Shown here: positions 22,422-33,138 of the stretch, in pieces
Layout: each line of letters starts with the position of its first letter
Position numbering within the stretch: the first letter of the stretch is position 1
Origin: Cliona cf. orientalis
Taxonomy: Eukaryota > Porifera > Demospongiae > Clionaida > Clionaidae
Length of the DNA: 64,000 bases
Assembly (NCBI GenBank): GCA_963930775.1
Contig: OZ005689.1
Span: forward strand, 34,271,235-34,335,234
Direction: 5' to 3'
The notes under the pieces: generated by a model
Database searches by the model: none
Told to the model about the DNA's origin: nothing
What the model saw: the letters and a program-made list of their open reading frames with translations, nothing else
Made by a program: the position numbers and the translations under genes

Positions 22422-22502
22422 TGGTCTAATGGTTAAGCTCTGAGTCTGCCAGGTAGTGTGAAATGCGTGCCCCGGTTCGAATCCTGTTAAGGCCGATTTT
22501 TT
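22417..22502 (+). ncRNA. tRNA-like sequence, probably a tRNA-derived SINE head
   Basis: A-box-like TGGTCTAATGGTTAAG (22422-22437) and a perfect B box GGTTCGAATCC (22474-22484) are followed by a seven-T run at 22496-22502, a pol III terminator. The acceptor stems do not pair, the T stem is imperfect and the A-to-B distance is long, so it is not an intact tRNA gene. A related sequence at 39522-39597 (minus) shares AATGCGTGC(A/C)CCGGTTC(A/G)AAT, suggesting a dispersed family. Confidence 0.5.
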
Positions 22503-22509
22503 TCCAACT

Positions 22510-24380
22510 CTTTTAACAGCTGATGATGCTGGGAAAGGTTGTTTTACATGTATATTGGATAATAAAAGATTAAATACTAGTATGTATACTGATGCATCAT
22601 CATCAATATACAGTTTAGGCCAATGACAATATTTACCATAGCTAAATACTAGAGTGAAGCAAAGTTAGGTAAAGATCGTCATTGGCTGCTGATCAGACAT
22701 TGTGGCTACTATTTATTTCATTGCCCAAGTTTGTGTGGTACATACTATGTGCTTTTATCATAATTATAGCTAAATCTCAATTACCATTGGTCTGTCTACA
22801 CTAAGACCACCGGAAGTCCATATACATTTTAATGTCAACGCACGGTTTACATGGCGCCTGTGGGGGTTAATGATTGCATGCCATACACGTGGGGTCAAAA
22901 ATAGTGCATGTCTATGTACAACTGTATCTTCTAGTGTGAGTTAGCTATCATTTTATCTAAAGTACGATTGTAAAGAAGAAGAGCTGAGCTTCACATTGAT
23001 ACCAAGAACAAGACTAAGCGTGCTGAGATGACCGATGTAGACATGAACCAGTTTTCAGCCGCGTATGGCTGATGGCATCTTTGAATTCGGGGCAAATCTG
23101 TAACACTCACACCAGCGCTAGGGGACTTGGTCCACTAGTAGGTAAGTACCAGAGCAGTTACTCGGCTGAATCCCGAGTCTTCCAGGGTCATTCAGCCACC
23201 ATGAGCGCTCTTTGAAAATCTAAAATAATTTATCACTTTAGCCTGTTCTATTTTCTTGGTAGTATCTAGCTAGACTGTCAACTAAAGAAAATACTGAACT
23301 TTAGCTACTAAATTAGCTGTGTTATAGCTACCAACTCTTCGTCTTGAGTACTTTCTTCGTGACAGTTCAACTCGCTCGTCCATTTCTTGATCTTTTCTGG
23401 CTGAATGGAACTTTGAATTCGGGGCAAATCTGTAATACTCATTCCAGAACGAAAAACGAGGCATCCTCGATGTCTATACCATAGTGGCAGTGTATAGCAG
23501 TAGCGTGGAACAGAACCGCTCGAGGCGCTTCGAGAAACGAACCTTTGAAAACGAGAAAAATTCATTCCGTCCTGGGTAGGGCGCGGTACACGGATAGATA
23601 TACGGACGTATACGAGATTATTGCGTGTACCCACGTAATACGTATGCGTGCGTGCGTAATTATACGCAGGAAAACATCATTTCCATTTTGCCATTAAATT
23701 GTAGGTATTAGTGTAGACTGTTGGTTAATAATCGGACCAATCACCTTCATTATTCCCGTATCCTATGATACCACATGTACGTAGTCTAATAGTATTAGGG
23801 TCCAGTAGATCTTGAGACCGAGGACGAAGGTATGTAAGGAAGAATGGCTAGGACAAAGCTTTACGACACATTCGACATTGGCATCGAGGGTTTACTCACG
23901 TCTAGTTTTGACAACCCTAACTTCGACTTTGACCTGATCCACTCACCCTCGACTTAAACTCACTTATTAATACATCAGTGACACACTAGTTTCAGCTACA
24001 ACAGCTCATCATGCTCACTGACTGTTTAATTGCTATCTAGCACACTAGCTATATCAGTACACTCCTGTATTCAGTCTGTGGTACATTAAACTCACGTTGT
24101 CTTGATCATGTCCTGCCTATATGGTGTCGATCTTTATGCATGGCACCAGCACACACTTACACAGCTATAGCATGATATAATTATGCTGACTCAGCATGAG
24201 GTCACGTGTCAAACAGGTGTTGATACGGCTTCAAACAGCACATGATACGGATCAAACTCATCGTGATACGGGAATTTACAAGCGTGGTTTCCTTCCATGC
24301 ATTCCACATAGGCCACAATAGTATCATGTCAAAAAGCTATATGATATTCAAAGTGATGACTTCTATTTGAGAGTGGTGTT
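22510..24380. other. Intergenic, no gene recognised
   Basis: The segment GGGGCAAATCTGTAA(C/T)ACTC occurs twice (about 23090 and 23420) with TTTGAATTCG before it, indicating an internal local duplication. The rest shows no coding signal; a CpG-rich patch lies at 23440-23650. Confidence 0.4.
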
Positions 24381-24382
24381 TA

Positions 24383-24930
24383 TTAACCCTCGGCGCATGC
24401 GCCGCAGGGTTACGGTAGTCGTTCTGTGTGTGTGTCTGTCTGTCTATTACCACAAAATCAGCTGCCTACCTCGTTTGTATGTCGCAAACAAAGTTTTATA
24501 GGGTTCTTTATGGTGTTTTCAACGTTTTTACCGTTTGGCTTTCCCTGAAAACGCTTTGTTCAAGAGTTATGGCGTCATTTGCTGGTCACCACTTCCTTCC
24601 TCGCTCCCTGGCGAACTTTCAACGGCCAAACGAGACAGCGATGGCTTCTTTTCAACTCGAAAAGTATATATGGTTAGTTATAGATCCAACAACACGACTG
24701 GTTCATCACTGATCATACTACACTGGCAGAGAAGCTTCTTGGCCATCTCTGCATGCTACAAAATGCTGACACAGCATTACACATGTGATACTGCTGGACA
24801 TTACGCAATCGCATGCAATGGGCATTCTTGTGGTTACTCTAGGAAGTCCATAGGCCTATAGGATGCATGTAAGCTTCTTGCACTAATGCAGTAATGCTCA
24901 GTACTTGCGCGCCGAGGGTTTTGCACTATT
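24383..24930 (+). repeat. GCGCATGCGC-type dispersed repeat (copy 1)
   Basis: Starts TAACCCTCGGCGCATGCGCC and GCAGGGTTACGGTAGTCG, then GTCTGTCTGTC, and ends GCCGAGGGTTTTGCACTA. The same start and end occur at 38066-38395. A related insert is at 60012-60412 and end-only pieces at 32264-32310 and 39305-39345. GCGCATGCGC is the core recognised by NRF1-type factors. ORFs inside are not conserved. Confidence 0.6.
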
Positions 24931-25055
24931 GTGCTTCATTAATACCAGTAGCTGCCAGAGAGGCAATCCATAGAGAAATGGTCAATTGACACCACTGATT
25001 CGGACTCCTTTGCCGATGTAGAAGGCTACAGCTTGTTCTAGAAGACTGCTAAGTA

Positions 25056-25303
25056 TTAAGGTACCATTTAATTGCGTGGGCGTGAGCGTCAGGAATGGCT
25101 AATTCAATTAGCGAATCGTGAAGGGGCGTGGCCGAAGAGGCCATACGAGTGCTTTTTGTCGAAGGTGGGCGTGTCCAGAATCGGCCAGGGATGATTATGC
25201 GCGTGTAATTAGCGACCGGAAGTGGCCCCTGAAGAAAAGGCCGGTAATTGCCCACATCAAAGCAAGATCAAAGCATTCTTTCTTAACTATTAACCGCAAC
25301 GAC

Positions 25304-25334
<31 letters not shown>

Positions 25335-26078
25335 TATTAGGCCTAATTAAGCATGTGGGCGTGTTCCTGGCACTGTGTGGAGTGTGTGCGTGTGCGTTAA
25401 TGCAGGTTTTATTGCTTCCGATTGGGCGTGGCTTCACGGGCCAGTGCTTGGACATCGGCGCCTGGGACTTGGCCTCGGCGATAGGTGGGCGTGTCCCGGA
25501 AGCGGTGGTGACCTTTGAACCCCGCGAGGAGGCTTTAGGGGCGTGGCAGGAGGTCAAAGGTGAGGCCATGTCTGTTAATGAGGCACTGTACGGCGGTGCG
25601 ATCGAGGGGCCCGTACGGCTGGACGGAAGCCGACGATGGTTTGAAGCGGATGTGGTTGCGATGACGTGTTGTTACTCCGCCCACACAGGAAATGAGGTGA
25701 GCTCTTGCGTGGGCGGTGTGGCAGAACGGCCTCCAAGTGTTTGTGTGTGTTTTGGCCTTGAGGAAGCTGTGTGTTTTAATTGGGATTGATTGTGGGCTTC
25801 CGGTGGACATCCGGTGGTTAGTAGGCACTTGATTGAGAATGGTGGTCCTTGGGGAACAGGGTGGGGCTGTTTTGGGCGTGGCCTGGCCCCTCCCTTCCGG
25901 CTCGGCTTCCGGTCCATGGAGGATATTAAATGAACACTTCCGGCTCTAGCAGCCACACCCCTGAGACCTGTGCAATTAAAAGGGCGTGGTTACACAACAT
26001 GCACCTCACTAATGACTTTGATGTGGTTTAGGTGTCATATCCCCCACCTCACGCCCACGCAATTTAATGGTACCTTAA
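25056..26078 (+). mobile_element. TTAA-flanked DNA element, 1.0 kb (twin copy 1)
   Basis: TTAA (25056-25059) precedes GGTACCATTTAATTGCGTGG, and the reverse complement CCACGCAATTTAATGGTACC ends at 26074, followed by TTAA (26075-26078). The terminal repeats are about 27 bp and perfect. TTAA duplication is typical of piggyBac and Kolobok superfamilies; the GGTACC end is not the usual CCC of piggyBac, so I leave the superfamily open. The element is much richer in G+C than its surroundings and carries about nine GGGCGTG boxes in the same orientation. A 27-nt A-tract lies at 25304-25331. A 223-codon open frame (25118-25789) runs through the A-tract as poly-Lys but is broken in the twin, so I do not call it a gene. 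Confidence 0.8.
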
Positions 26079-26162
26079 AACTTATCTACTGTACACAGTA
26101 TATGGCATGGTAAAAAGCTTAAAACTTATCTACTGTACACAGTATATGGCATGGTAAAAAGC
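26075..26162 (+). repeat. Two 44-bp direct repeats between the twin elements
   Basis: TTAAAACTTATCTACTGTAC through GGTAAAAAGC occurs at 26075-26118 and exactly again at 26119-26162, each beginning with TTAA. The next TTAA (26163) opens the second element. Confidence 0.9.
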
Positions 26163-26409
26163 TTAAGGTACCATTTAATTGCGTGGGCGTGAGCGTCAGG
26201 AATGGCTAATTCAATTAGCGAATCGTGAAGGGGCGTGGCCGAAGAGGCCATACGAGTGCTTTTTGTCGAAGGTGGGCGTGTCCAGAATCGGCCAGGGATG
26301 ATTATGCGCGTGTAATTAGCGACCGGAAGTGGCCCCTGAAGAAAAGGCCGGTAATTGCCCACATCAAAGCAAGATCAAAGCATTCTTTCTTAACTATTAA
26401 CCGCAACGA

Positions 26410-26443
<34 letters not shown>

Positions 26444-27187
26444 TATTAGGCCTAATTAAGCATGTGGGCGTGTTCCTGGCACTGTGTGGAGTGTGTGCGT
26501 GTGCGTTAATGCAGGTTTTATTGCTTCCGATTGGGCGTGGCTTCATGGGCCAGTGCTTGGACATCGGCGCCTGGGACTTGGCCTCGGCGATAGGTGGGCG
26601 TGTCCCGGAAGCGGTGGTGACCTTTGAACCCCGCGAGGAGGCTTTGGGGGCGTGGCAGGAGGTCAAAGGTGAGGCCATGTCTGTTAATGAGGCACTGTAC
26701 GGCGGTGCGATCGAGGGGCCCGTACGGCTGGACGGAAGCCGACGATGGTTTGAAGCGGATGTGGTTGCGATGACGTGTTGTTACTCCGCCCACACAGGAA
26801 ATGAGGTGAGCTCTTGCGTGGGCGGTGTGGCAGAACGGCCTCCAAGTGTTTGTGTGTGTTTTGGCCTTGAGGAAGCTGTGTGTTTTAATTGGGATTGATT
26901 GTGGGCTTCCGGTGGACATCCGGTGGTTAGTAGGCACTTGATTGAGAATGGTGGTCCTTGGGGAACAGGGTGGGGCTGTTTTGGGCGTGGCCTGGCCCCT
27001 CCCTTCCGGCTCGGCTTCCGGTCCATGGAGGATATTAAATGAACACTTCCGGCTCTAGCAGCCACACCCCTGAGACCTGTGCAATTAAAAGGGCGTGGTT
27101 ACACAACATGCACCTCACTAATGACTTTGATGTGGTTTAGGTGTCATATCCCCCACCTCACGCCCACGCAATTTAATGGTACCTTAA
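26163..27187 (+). mobile_element. TTAA-flanked DNA element, 1.0 kb (twin copy 2)
   Basis: Same orientation and ends as copy 1 (TTAA at 26163-26166 and 27184-27187). I found only a few differences over 1 kb: C/T at 25437 versus 26546, A/G in CTTT(A/G)GGGG, and a changed start and length of the A-tract. This implies very recent duplication or transposition. The 144-codon frame 26464-26898 (starting MGVFLALCGVCACALMQVLL, signal-like) is shared, but its upstream extension is not. Confidence 0.8.
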
Positions 27188-27189
27188 TT

Positions 27190-28229
27190 TAATTTTAGTT
27201 ACTTTTCATGTATCATCTATCAAGAATGAGTCATGAGGCATGTTCACATGCTAATGTACATGTACTTCTCGAATAATAGGTGTGGTACGGCTACTATTCA
27301 AGAGCGGCAGCTATTGATTTTCATTCAATACCTATATATAACAAAAGTGTCTAATGTGTTTTGTCAGTAATACCTCAGTGATGCCCTTGTGTCCTTGATA
27401 TGCATGTAGGGGATCAGAATAGCTTATAGGTATGTGGCTATTAAATATTCTTTGGCTTGTATGTACATGTACAAATACTTTAAAATTGTATATTATGAAA
27501 AATTTCCAATATATTAACAACACATAAAAATTACTATATGTGTATACTTTTTATAGATTACTTAGAAAAATATTTTCTAGATTTCCAATATTTATCACAT
27601 GTGTACTCCAAGTGATAATATATTATTCCAACACTATGAAATTATTTCCCACAGTTACACACCAAAGAATTGGGCTCTGGCCTCAATTTCCAAGACTATT
27701 CCAGCTCTAAGAGCTCAGCACATATGATTTTCTCATATTTTCATTACACTTTTCATAGAATTGGCTTCCAGTAGTGTTACCAGTGTAGGCAGAACCCCAT
27801 GAACGTGTACTGTGTATTTAAGTGGAGGTTTCGTAGCTCCTCTAAGTATGAATTTTATGAATTTAGTATCCTATTGACAGGAAGTTTGAACTGCCCTCTT
27901 GCACACTAGTGAAAACATGAAGTACCAACATGGAGGTGGGACCAAAGTCCTGATTAAAGCCTGGTTCGCAATATTGACCCAAGGTCTTGTGCTGCATTGT
28001 GTTAAAGTTTGAGAATGGTGAAATATCGAGTTTGCAGTGAAATTTTTTGATCTGATGCATGGACGACACAGTGCAATGTGTGATCTTGCATCATATTATT
28101 GTGTGCTTGCCTTAAAGTAGATGTCCACGTTTCAGGGGTTTCCTTCAAGATGGGTTCTCTACTATTTTGGGGGCGAGCCTGAGCAAGCTCCACATAAGCG
28201 ATGCAGCTGTGCATGATGCATATCTCATA
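27190..28229. other. AT-rich intergenic DNA
   Basis: No protein-like ORF or clear repeat structure found by eye. Confidence 0.4.
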
Positions 28230-28674
28230 TACCGTATGGCGGGTAATTTTCGTGGGGTGCTAATTCTTGTTATTTTCGTGGTTGATTTGGCAGTCACGAA
28301 ATTATCCCACCCACGAAAATTAATGCCTACGGTGATATGTGAGTCCATGATGATGGGCGTGGCCACAAACATCGTGGCAGCGCGGTCAACACTTTTCAGT
28401 GTTAGCAAGCAATAGTAGCCCCACTATCATCCAGCTGATAGCGTCTTCGACACTAATATTCTTCTATCTCATGCCTTTTGTCCAAGTCTCTATAGGTATG
28501 GCTTAGTAACAAAGAAGATCGTGAGCACGTGTATCAATTACATCATCACTTATGCAGCAGTGCCACGCCCCTAGTCTAGGACTGGTTTCTGTCGCGAACC
28601 ACGAAAATTGATTGAGGGCCTTTTTGGACTTTCCACGAAAATTAGGCCCCACGAAAGTTACCTGCCATAAGGTA
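28230..28674 (+). mobile_element. TACCGTATGGCGGG MITE (copy 1), 445 bp
   Basis: Left TACCGTATGGCGGGTAATTT and right AAAGTTACCTGCCATAAGGTA are inverted copies. Inward-facing TTCGTGG and CCACGAAA modules repeat in both arms. The centre has GGGCGTGGCCACAAAC. The window ends inside a second copy (63761-64000). Non-coding. Confidence 0.75.
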
Positions 28675-28679
28675 TTTAA

Positions 28680-29300
28680 CACTTGGTGTGCATGCGCACG
28701 AGAGATAATTATAGTACTCACTTTGTGTGTATGTGTGTGTGTGTGTTAGTGTGTCCGCTATTTCTAGCTTATTCTACTTTTGAACATGGCAAGGCTTTAC
28801 GCTAATTTATAAGGTTTTAAGTCAAAATTTTCTCTAAGAAGGCTACTTACAAGAGATAATTACAGTATTCTTACTAGTTTTCAACACATTTTTGTAGAAT
28901 AAGACCAACTGCATCTTTACGACTCTTTCTCCGATTTTTTAAATGGACTAAGCATGTGCAAAAGTTGTATCATTACTGTATTCAGTTTGTAGTGTGCTCT
29001 AATAGTGAAAAGAGAGCCGAGCGTTAGGCCCTTGGGTTCCTTGGGGGGTTGAGAAGCTTAGCAGAACAGATCTAAGCCTATGTAAGTGATATTGCATTCT
29101 CCTGAACATCTAGCAGCGCCTGTCGCCTGAACCACACCCATAGTGAATGGTGAGCTGAAACAACAACCATATGATGTTCAACAAGTGAACGGAGATGGCA
29201 GCTTCATAGTGAGCACAAACAGCGTCTTTGTAGTTAGCAGAGGATAATTTCTTTGTTTACTAACTCAGTAACTATGATAGCCTTGGCCTTGGGATATATA
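28680..29300. other. Intergenic, short TG tract, no gene
   Basis: A TGTG-rich microsatellite lies at 28722-28745. Nothing else recognised. Confidence 0.4.
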
Positions 29301-29302
29301 TA

Positions 29303-29416
29303 AACTAGGCATAACGTGTACTCGGGATGCATGGCATTTATTGCACTCGGCCCTCAGGCAGCTTCGTGCTTCAGTGCAATCAATGCCATACATCCCTCGC
29401 ACCCGTGTTATAACTA
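29303..29416. mobile_element. Hairpin element, TAGTTATAACACGGG type
   Basis: Right terminus reversed reads TAGTTATAACACGGGTGCGA and the left arm reads GGCATAACGTGTACTCGGGA. Pairing continues through TGCATGGCATTTATTGCACT, with loop CGGCCCTCAGGCAGCTTCGT. Its terminus resembles that of the hairpin at 42643-42786 (TAGTTATTACACGGGCTCGA). Confidence 0.65.
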
Positions 29417-29682
29417 TCTATTACATATACAAAAGGTGGACAGCTATATTGCACTCAGGCACCAGCACTACATATATGCAACTGAAGAATGAATAACTTA
29501 CTGAAAGAAGGAACACTCTGTCGTCGAGAAAACCATTGGTTAATCACAAACAACTTGCATTCTATCAGATTCACTCCAAAATATCAGTTGTCTTGCCAGG
29601 TCTACACTGCTGTTGCTACAACAAAGCAAAGCAGTCGCATACATGACAGCTAAAGAAATGCAACGCTTACCAAAGAAACTGC

Positions 29683-29932
29683 TAAAGCCCCATTTACACG
29701 TAGGCCTTAACTCGGGTCAGGATCCGTGTTAAACTAACTCACTTATGTGTAAACGCGCTAATCCACTTGTAAACCGAATTAGTTGACCCGGGTTGTAACC
29801 CACATCCTGATGTGGGTTAGAAGTGGGTTACGTGCATAGTAGTGGGCTATGAATATCTTAACTCGGGTCAAGCGTGTGTGTATAAACGCGATTTAATCCG
29901 GTTCTGGTTTGGTACGTGTAAACGGGGCTTAA
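29683..29932 (+). mobile_element. MITE with TAAAGCCCCATTTACACG ends
   Basis: Left TAAAGCCCCATTTACACGTA and right TACGTGTAAACGGGGCTTA form 19-20 bp inverted repeats with one mismatch. The interior has alternating GGGTTA, AACTCGGGTCA and GTGTAAACGCG modules. Non-coding, about 250 bp. Confidence 0.7.
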
Positions 29933-29934
29933 GA

Positions 29935-32896
29935 CTCTCCGAGGAACACTACTCGTTGAAAAACCTCGAAGATGCTGCACAATCTACGCTGCCTAATGCG
30001 TTGCTAAGGTCAAAGTTGCCCGTATGCATGTACATTTAAGTGACTGAATTGGCCACGCCCACAACCGAGATTGTATGGTCGTGCACAACTCGTGTTGACT
30101 CCGTGCGTAGCCCGTGCTCATGTATACCTTGCAGTTACGAATGCTTGTGTTGACCATGGCAACTACAGAGCATTTCTACGAAAACTGTCACTTTTTCTTG
30201 GCAACTGGGTCGCATTTTCATGCCCTGCAGGTTAGGACAGACTGTATAAACTTTTGTCACCGCGGAAAAGTGACAGTATCTGAGAAAAGAGACCATTTCA
30301 CGCAAATACTAAATTTTTTACCATAACTGCCACCGAGCATTAAGAGCTTATAGACTCATACAAGTATATATTATGAAAATACATGTACATCAGTCTGCAC
30401 GAAGGGGTCACGTTTTCCATACACTTTCTTATTTGTACAGGAAGTACGTTGCTTACTTTGGTTGCCAGGCGCATGCGCCTAGGGCTAGCTCATTGTGCAA
30501 GCGTCAAACGTATGCGCATTCATGATAATATATTGCGCACACGTTGTATGAATGTGATTGTATACGGTTGCGCGCGTTTTTATGATTAATATTAGCGCCA
30601 CCACCAAAAAGGTCAGCGGGCCAGGCAGGGGTCAAGGGAGCCAAGTGCACCATATTACAAAAATCAGGATTTGATACCAAAAAATCTCGAAACAATCAAG
30701 ATTCAGCTATAACATATGTTAAACTACTGGTTGTAATGTATCTACACTGGTGTTTTTGAAAGATTTGCTGCTTGTCTTCACCATGTTCAAAACTTCTAAA
30801 AATGCTCCAGACACATAAATCTCCAAATGCGTTGTACAAAATCGACCATCACTCAAAAACAGTAGTGAATTGGAATACGGGGTTGGTTCTACTATAGAGT
30901 GTTAGGACAGAATCTTAAGACCATCCATTTAATCCAGCCATCAGCGTTGGGTAGGCTCTGACTGGGGGCCTTGAGTATAGTGGAAATTTTCGGATTTATG
31001 CATCTCACAGATCCCAACTAGGGCCAACCTTTAGCTCTTGAAAAAATTATGTTGTAGATATTATGGTATTGAAGTCCTGTACCAAGTTTTAGGTCCATCG
31101 CAGGCGTGCAAGTATATGTTCAAAAATTCTGAAATATGTTGAAATGAGGATCCCTGCAGATGGTGGCAGCAGCAGGAGAGCTGTTTTACACAACCTACCT
31201 CTTGAAATTACTGTGTGTAGCTCATAATATAATTTTTTCAACCAGTGCTTGGCTCAAAACCCTTCGCACCGACATTGCTGACACATACCGTCAACTCGAG
31301 TTGACCGCCTGTTCTGTCAGCCATGTTGGAATTCGCCCATACTATCATGGTGAAGTCATGTGTCAGTCGCGCGTGCGCCGGCACATCCATGGCTGACCGG
31401 CCTATAGTAGTACTATACTCTTGCTCAGTGCGCGCAGCAACAACTGAATGGTGCTACCAGCAATATACCTACTGGTCTCTAAAATTCACTCCCTATACAG
31501 GCATTATTCATTGCTACTTGGCTTAAAACAACCTTCTTTCAAGTTTGTCAGCCAGCTATCTACAGGAATGAGTTAATGAGGGGCATGGTTATGTTTGCAT
31601 GTCTTCTAGTACAGCACAGCAGATTGGCACTGGTTATTTGCAGCTATGTCTCAATAATCCCAGTGATGCGTGATCAAGCGGAGACATCTTTCTGGACTTG
31701 CAGGATCTAGATCCCACCACTCACTCAGGAAATAGTAGTTTGTGGGATGGTATGGCGAAGTTCAGGGTATCAGGCCTTATGCAGGGCCTCTATGGACCTG
31801 AGCTAACATTTCAAGGTAGACAAGGCATGCGCTCACTACAATACTACCATCTCTGACTGTTTTACAAAACACTCATCGACCGTAATTTGGACATTGTTGT
31901 AAGGTGGTGGATAAACAAAGACCTCTATATATCATTTAGCAGAAATATTAAAAGAAGTATAGACTTGAAAGTCCGTGGCGGAAGCCATTACTATGAAATT
32001 CCAATCTAGTATCACTGTAAGCCTACCTGGACATTTGGACATGTTCAACAATACCTATGGGTTTATTATGCACACTGCTGACACAGCATGCACTAACAAC
32101 TGTATGGCACACATGATACTGTTGTGTATTACGCAATCACATGCAATGTGCGCATGCGTGAATTCTGGTTGCTACTTCTTGCACTATTGATGTGGTATGA
32201 GAAACTTGCATTAATAAATGCAATCTGCTCAGTGCACTTGCTGCTTCATTTAAATATCTCACAGCTCTGAGGGTTTAGCACCAATGGTGTTCATTTTATA
32301 CTTGTGTCTGTACAGATGCATTGAGCTAAGAGATTGGTGGTTGTAGTAGTCAACTTCTGTACAAGTAGTAAAACCACACTTCAGACTAGCAGGTTTTGCA
32401 CTTGTTGGAGTGCCTGCTAGGGCTAGGATGCAGTGCTAAAGCTGTGTGCACGGCTTAATTAAAATGGGCGTGACCTAAAAATTTGTGGGTATTAAATATT
32501 GCGATTTCGACCTAATTTGCAAAAAAATTCATTAATAGCTATCCCTAATGTATAAACATCTAGTGCCGTGAATTTGTATCATTAATTTTGACATAGCTAC
32601 CATAGCCTGCTCACGATCAATGATCACTGTTGATCACAAGGCGAGGTCAGACTCACCCCATATTATGCCCTGGTATCCGTGCATATCTTGAAATTTTAAA
32701 GTGCAGTGTTAGGATCTTTGGTGCTTTCAGCTTTTGGCTAGTGTTCCACATTTGAACTAATGGAAAGCATTAATTTTGTGGGAATGATTATCGAGTACAA
32801 TACAATCCTTACTTCCTCTTGATTCTCCTTGATGACAGTATCCATTGGTAATAGTACTACTTGTATATACAGTTTCAGGTAGTGTGCTCCATGGCA
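29935..32896. other. Gene-poor region with fragments of dispersed repeats
   Basis: About 31505-31690 matches 40190-40345 (GCTACTTGG(C/T)T(C/T)AAAACA, TTTCAAGTTTG, CCAGTGATGCGTG... on one side and CCCACTGATGCGTG on the other). 32040-32310 relates to 24.77-24.93 kb and 39.24-39.34 kb (CTCAGTGCACTTGCTGCTTC, GGGTTTAGCACCAATGGTGT). GGCGCATGCGCC appears at 30470. No convincing protein. Confidence 0.45.
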
Positions 32897-33095
32897 TACC
32901 GTAAATGCGGGTTTTTAAGTGCACCTAAGAATTAAGCGCATATTTAGAAATAAGCGCATACTTCCTTCCTGATTTAACTACTAGGAAATAGGCGCACTAG
33001 CCATCTAGATAGCCTAGAGCTATATACAATGCAGTAAGCGGCTTATCTGTGATTTTGCAATAGGCGCATGCACTTAAAAACCCACGTTTACGGTA
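32897..33095. mobile_element. TACCGTAAATGCGGG MITE in the intron before the transposase exon
   Basis: TACCGTAAATGCGGGTTTTT and AAAACCCACGTTTACGGTA are inverted ends of a 199-bp element with internal (A)TAAGCGCA and TAGGCGCA modules. It lies 43 bp upstream of the acceptor of the exon at 33139, so it sits in that gene's intron or 5' flank. A worn relative lies around 38960-39065. Confidence 0.75.
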
Positions 33096-33138
33096 TTCTA
33101 GTTAGCTTTGCTAGTAATAGTCTTGTTGCATTTTGTAG

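Noticed and set aside
22422-22493. Functional tRNA gene
   Set aside because: A and B boxes exist, but the acceptor and T stems do not pair properly and the spacing is too long.
25118-25789. 223-codon ORF running through the A-tract of the TTAA element
   Set aside because: Poly-Lys arises from the A-tract, and the frame is broken in the otherwise identical twin. GGGCGTG boxes explain much of the sequence.
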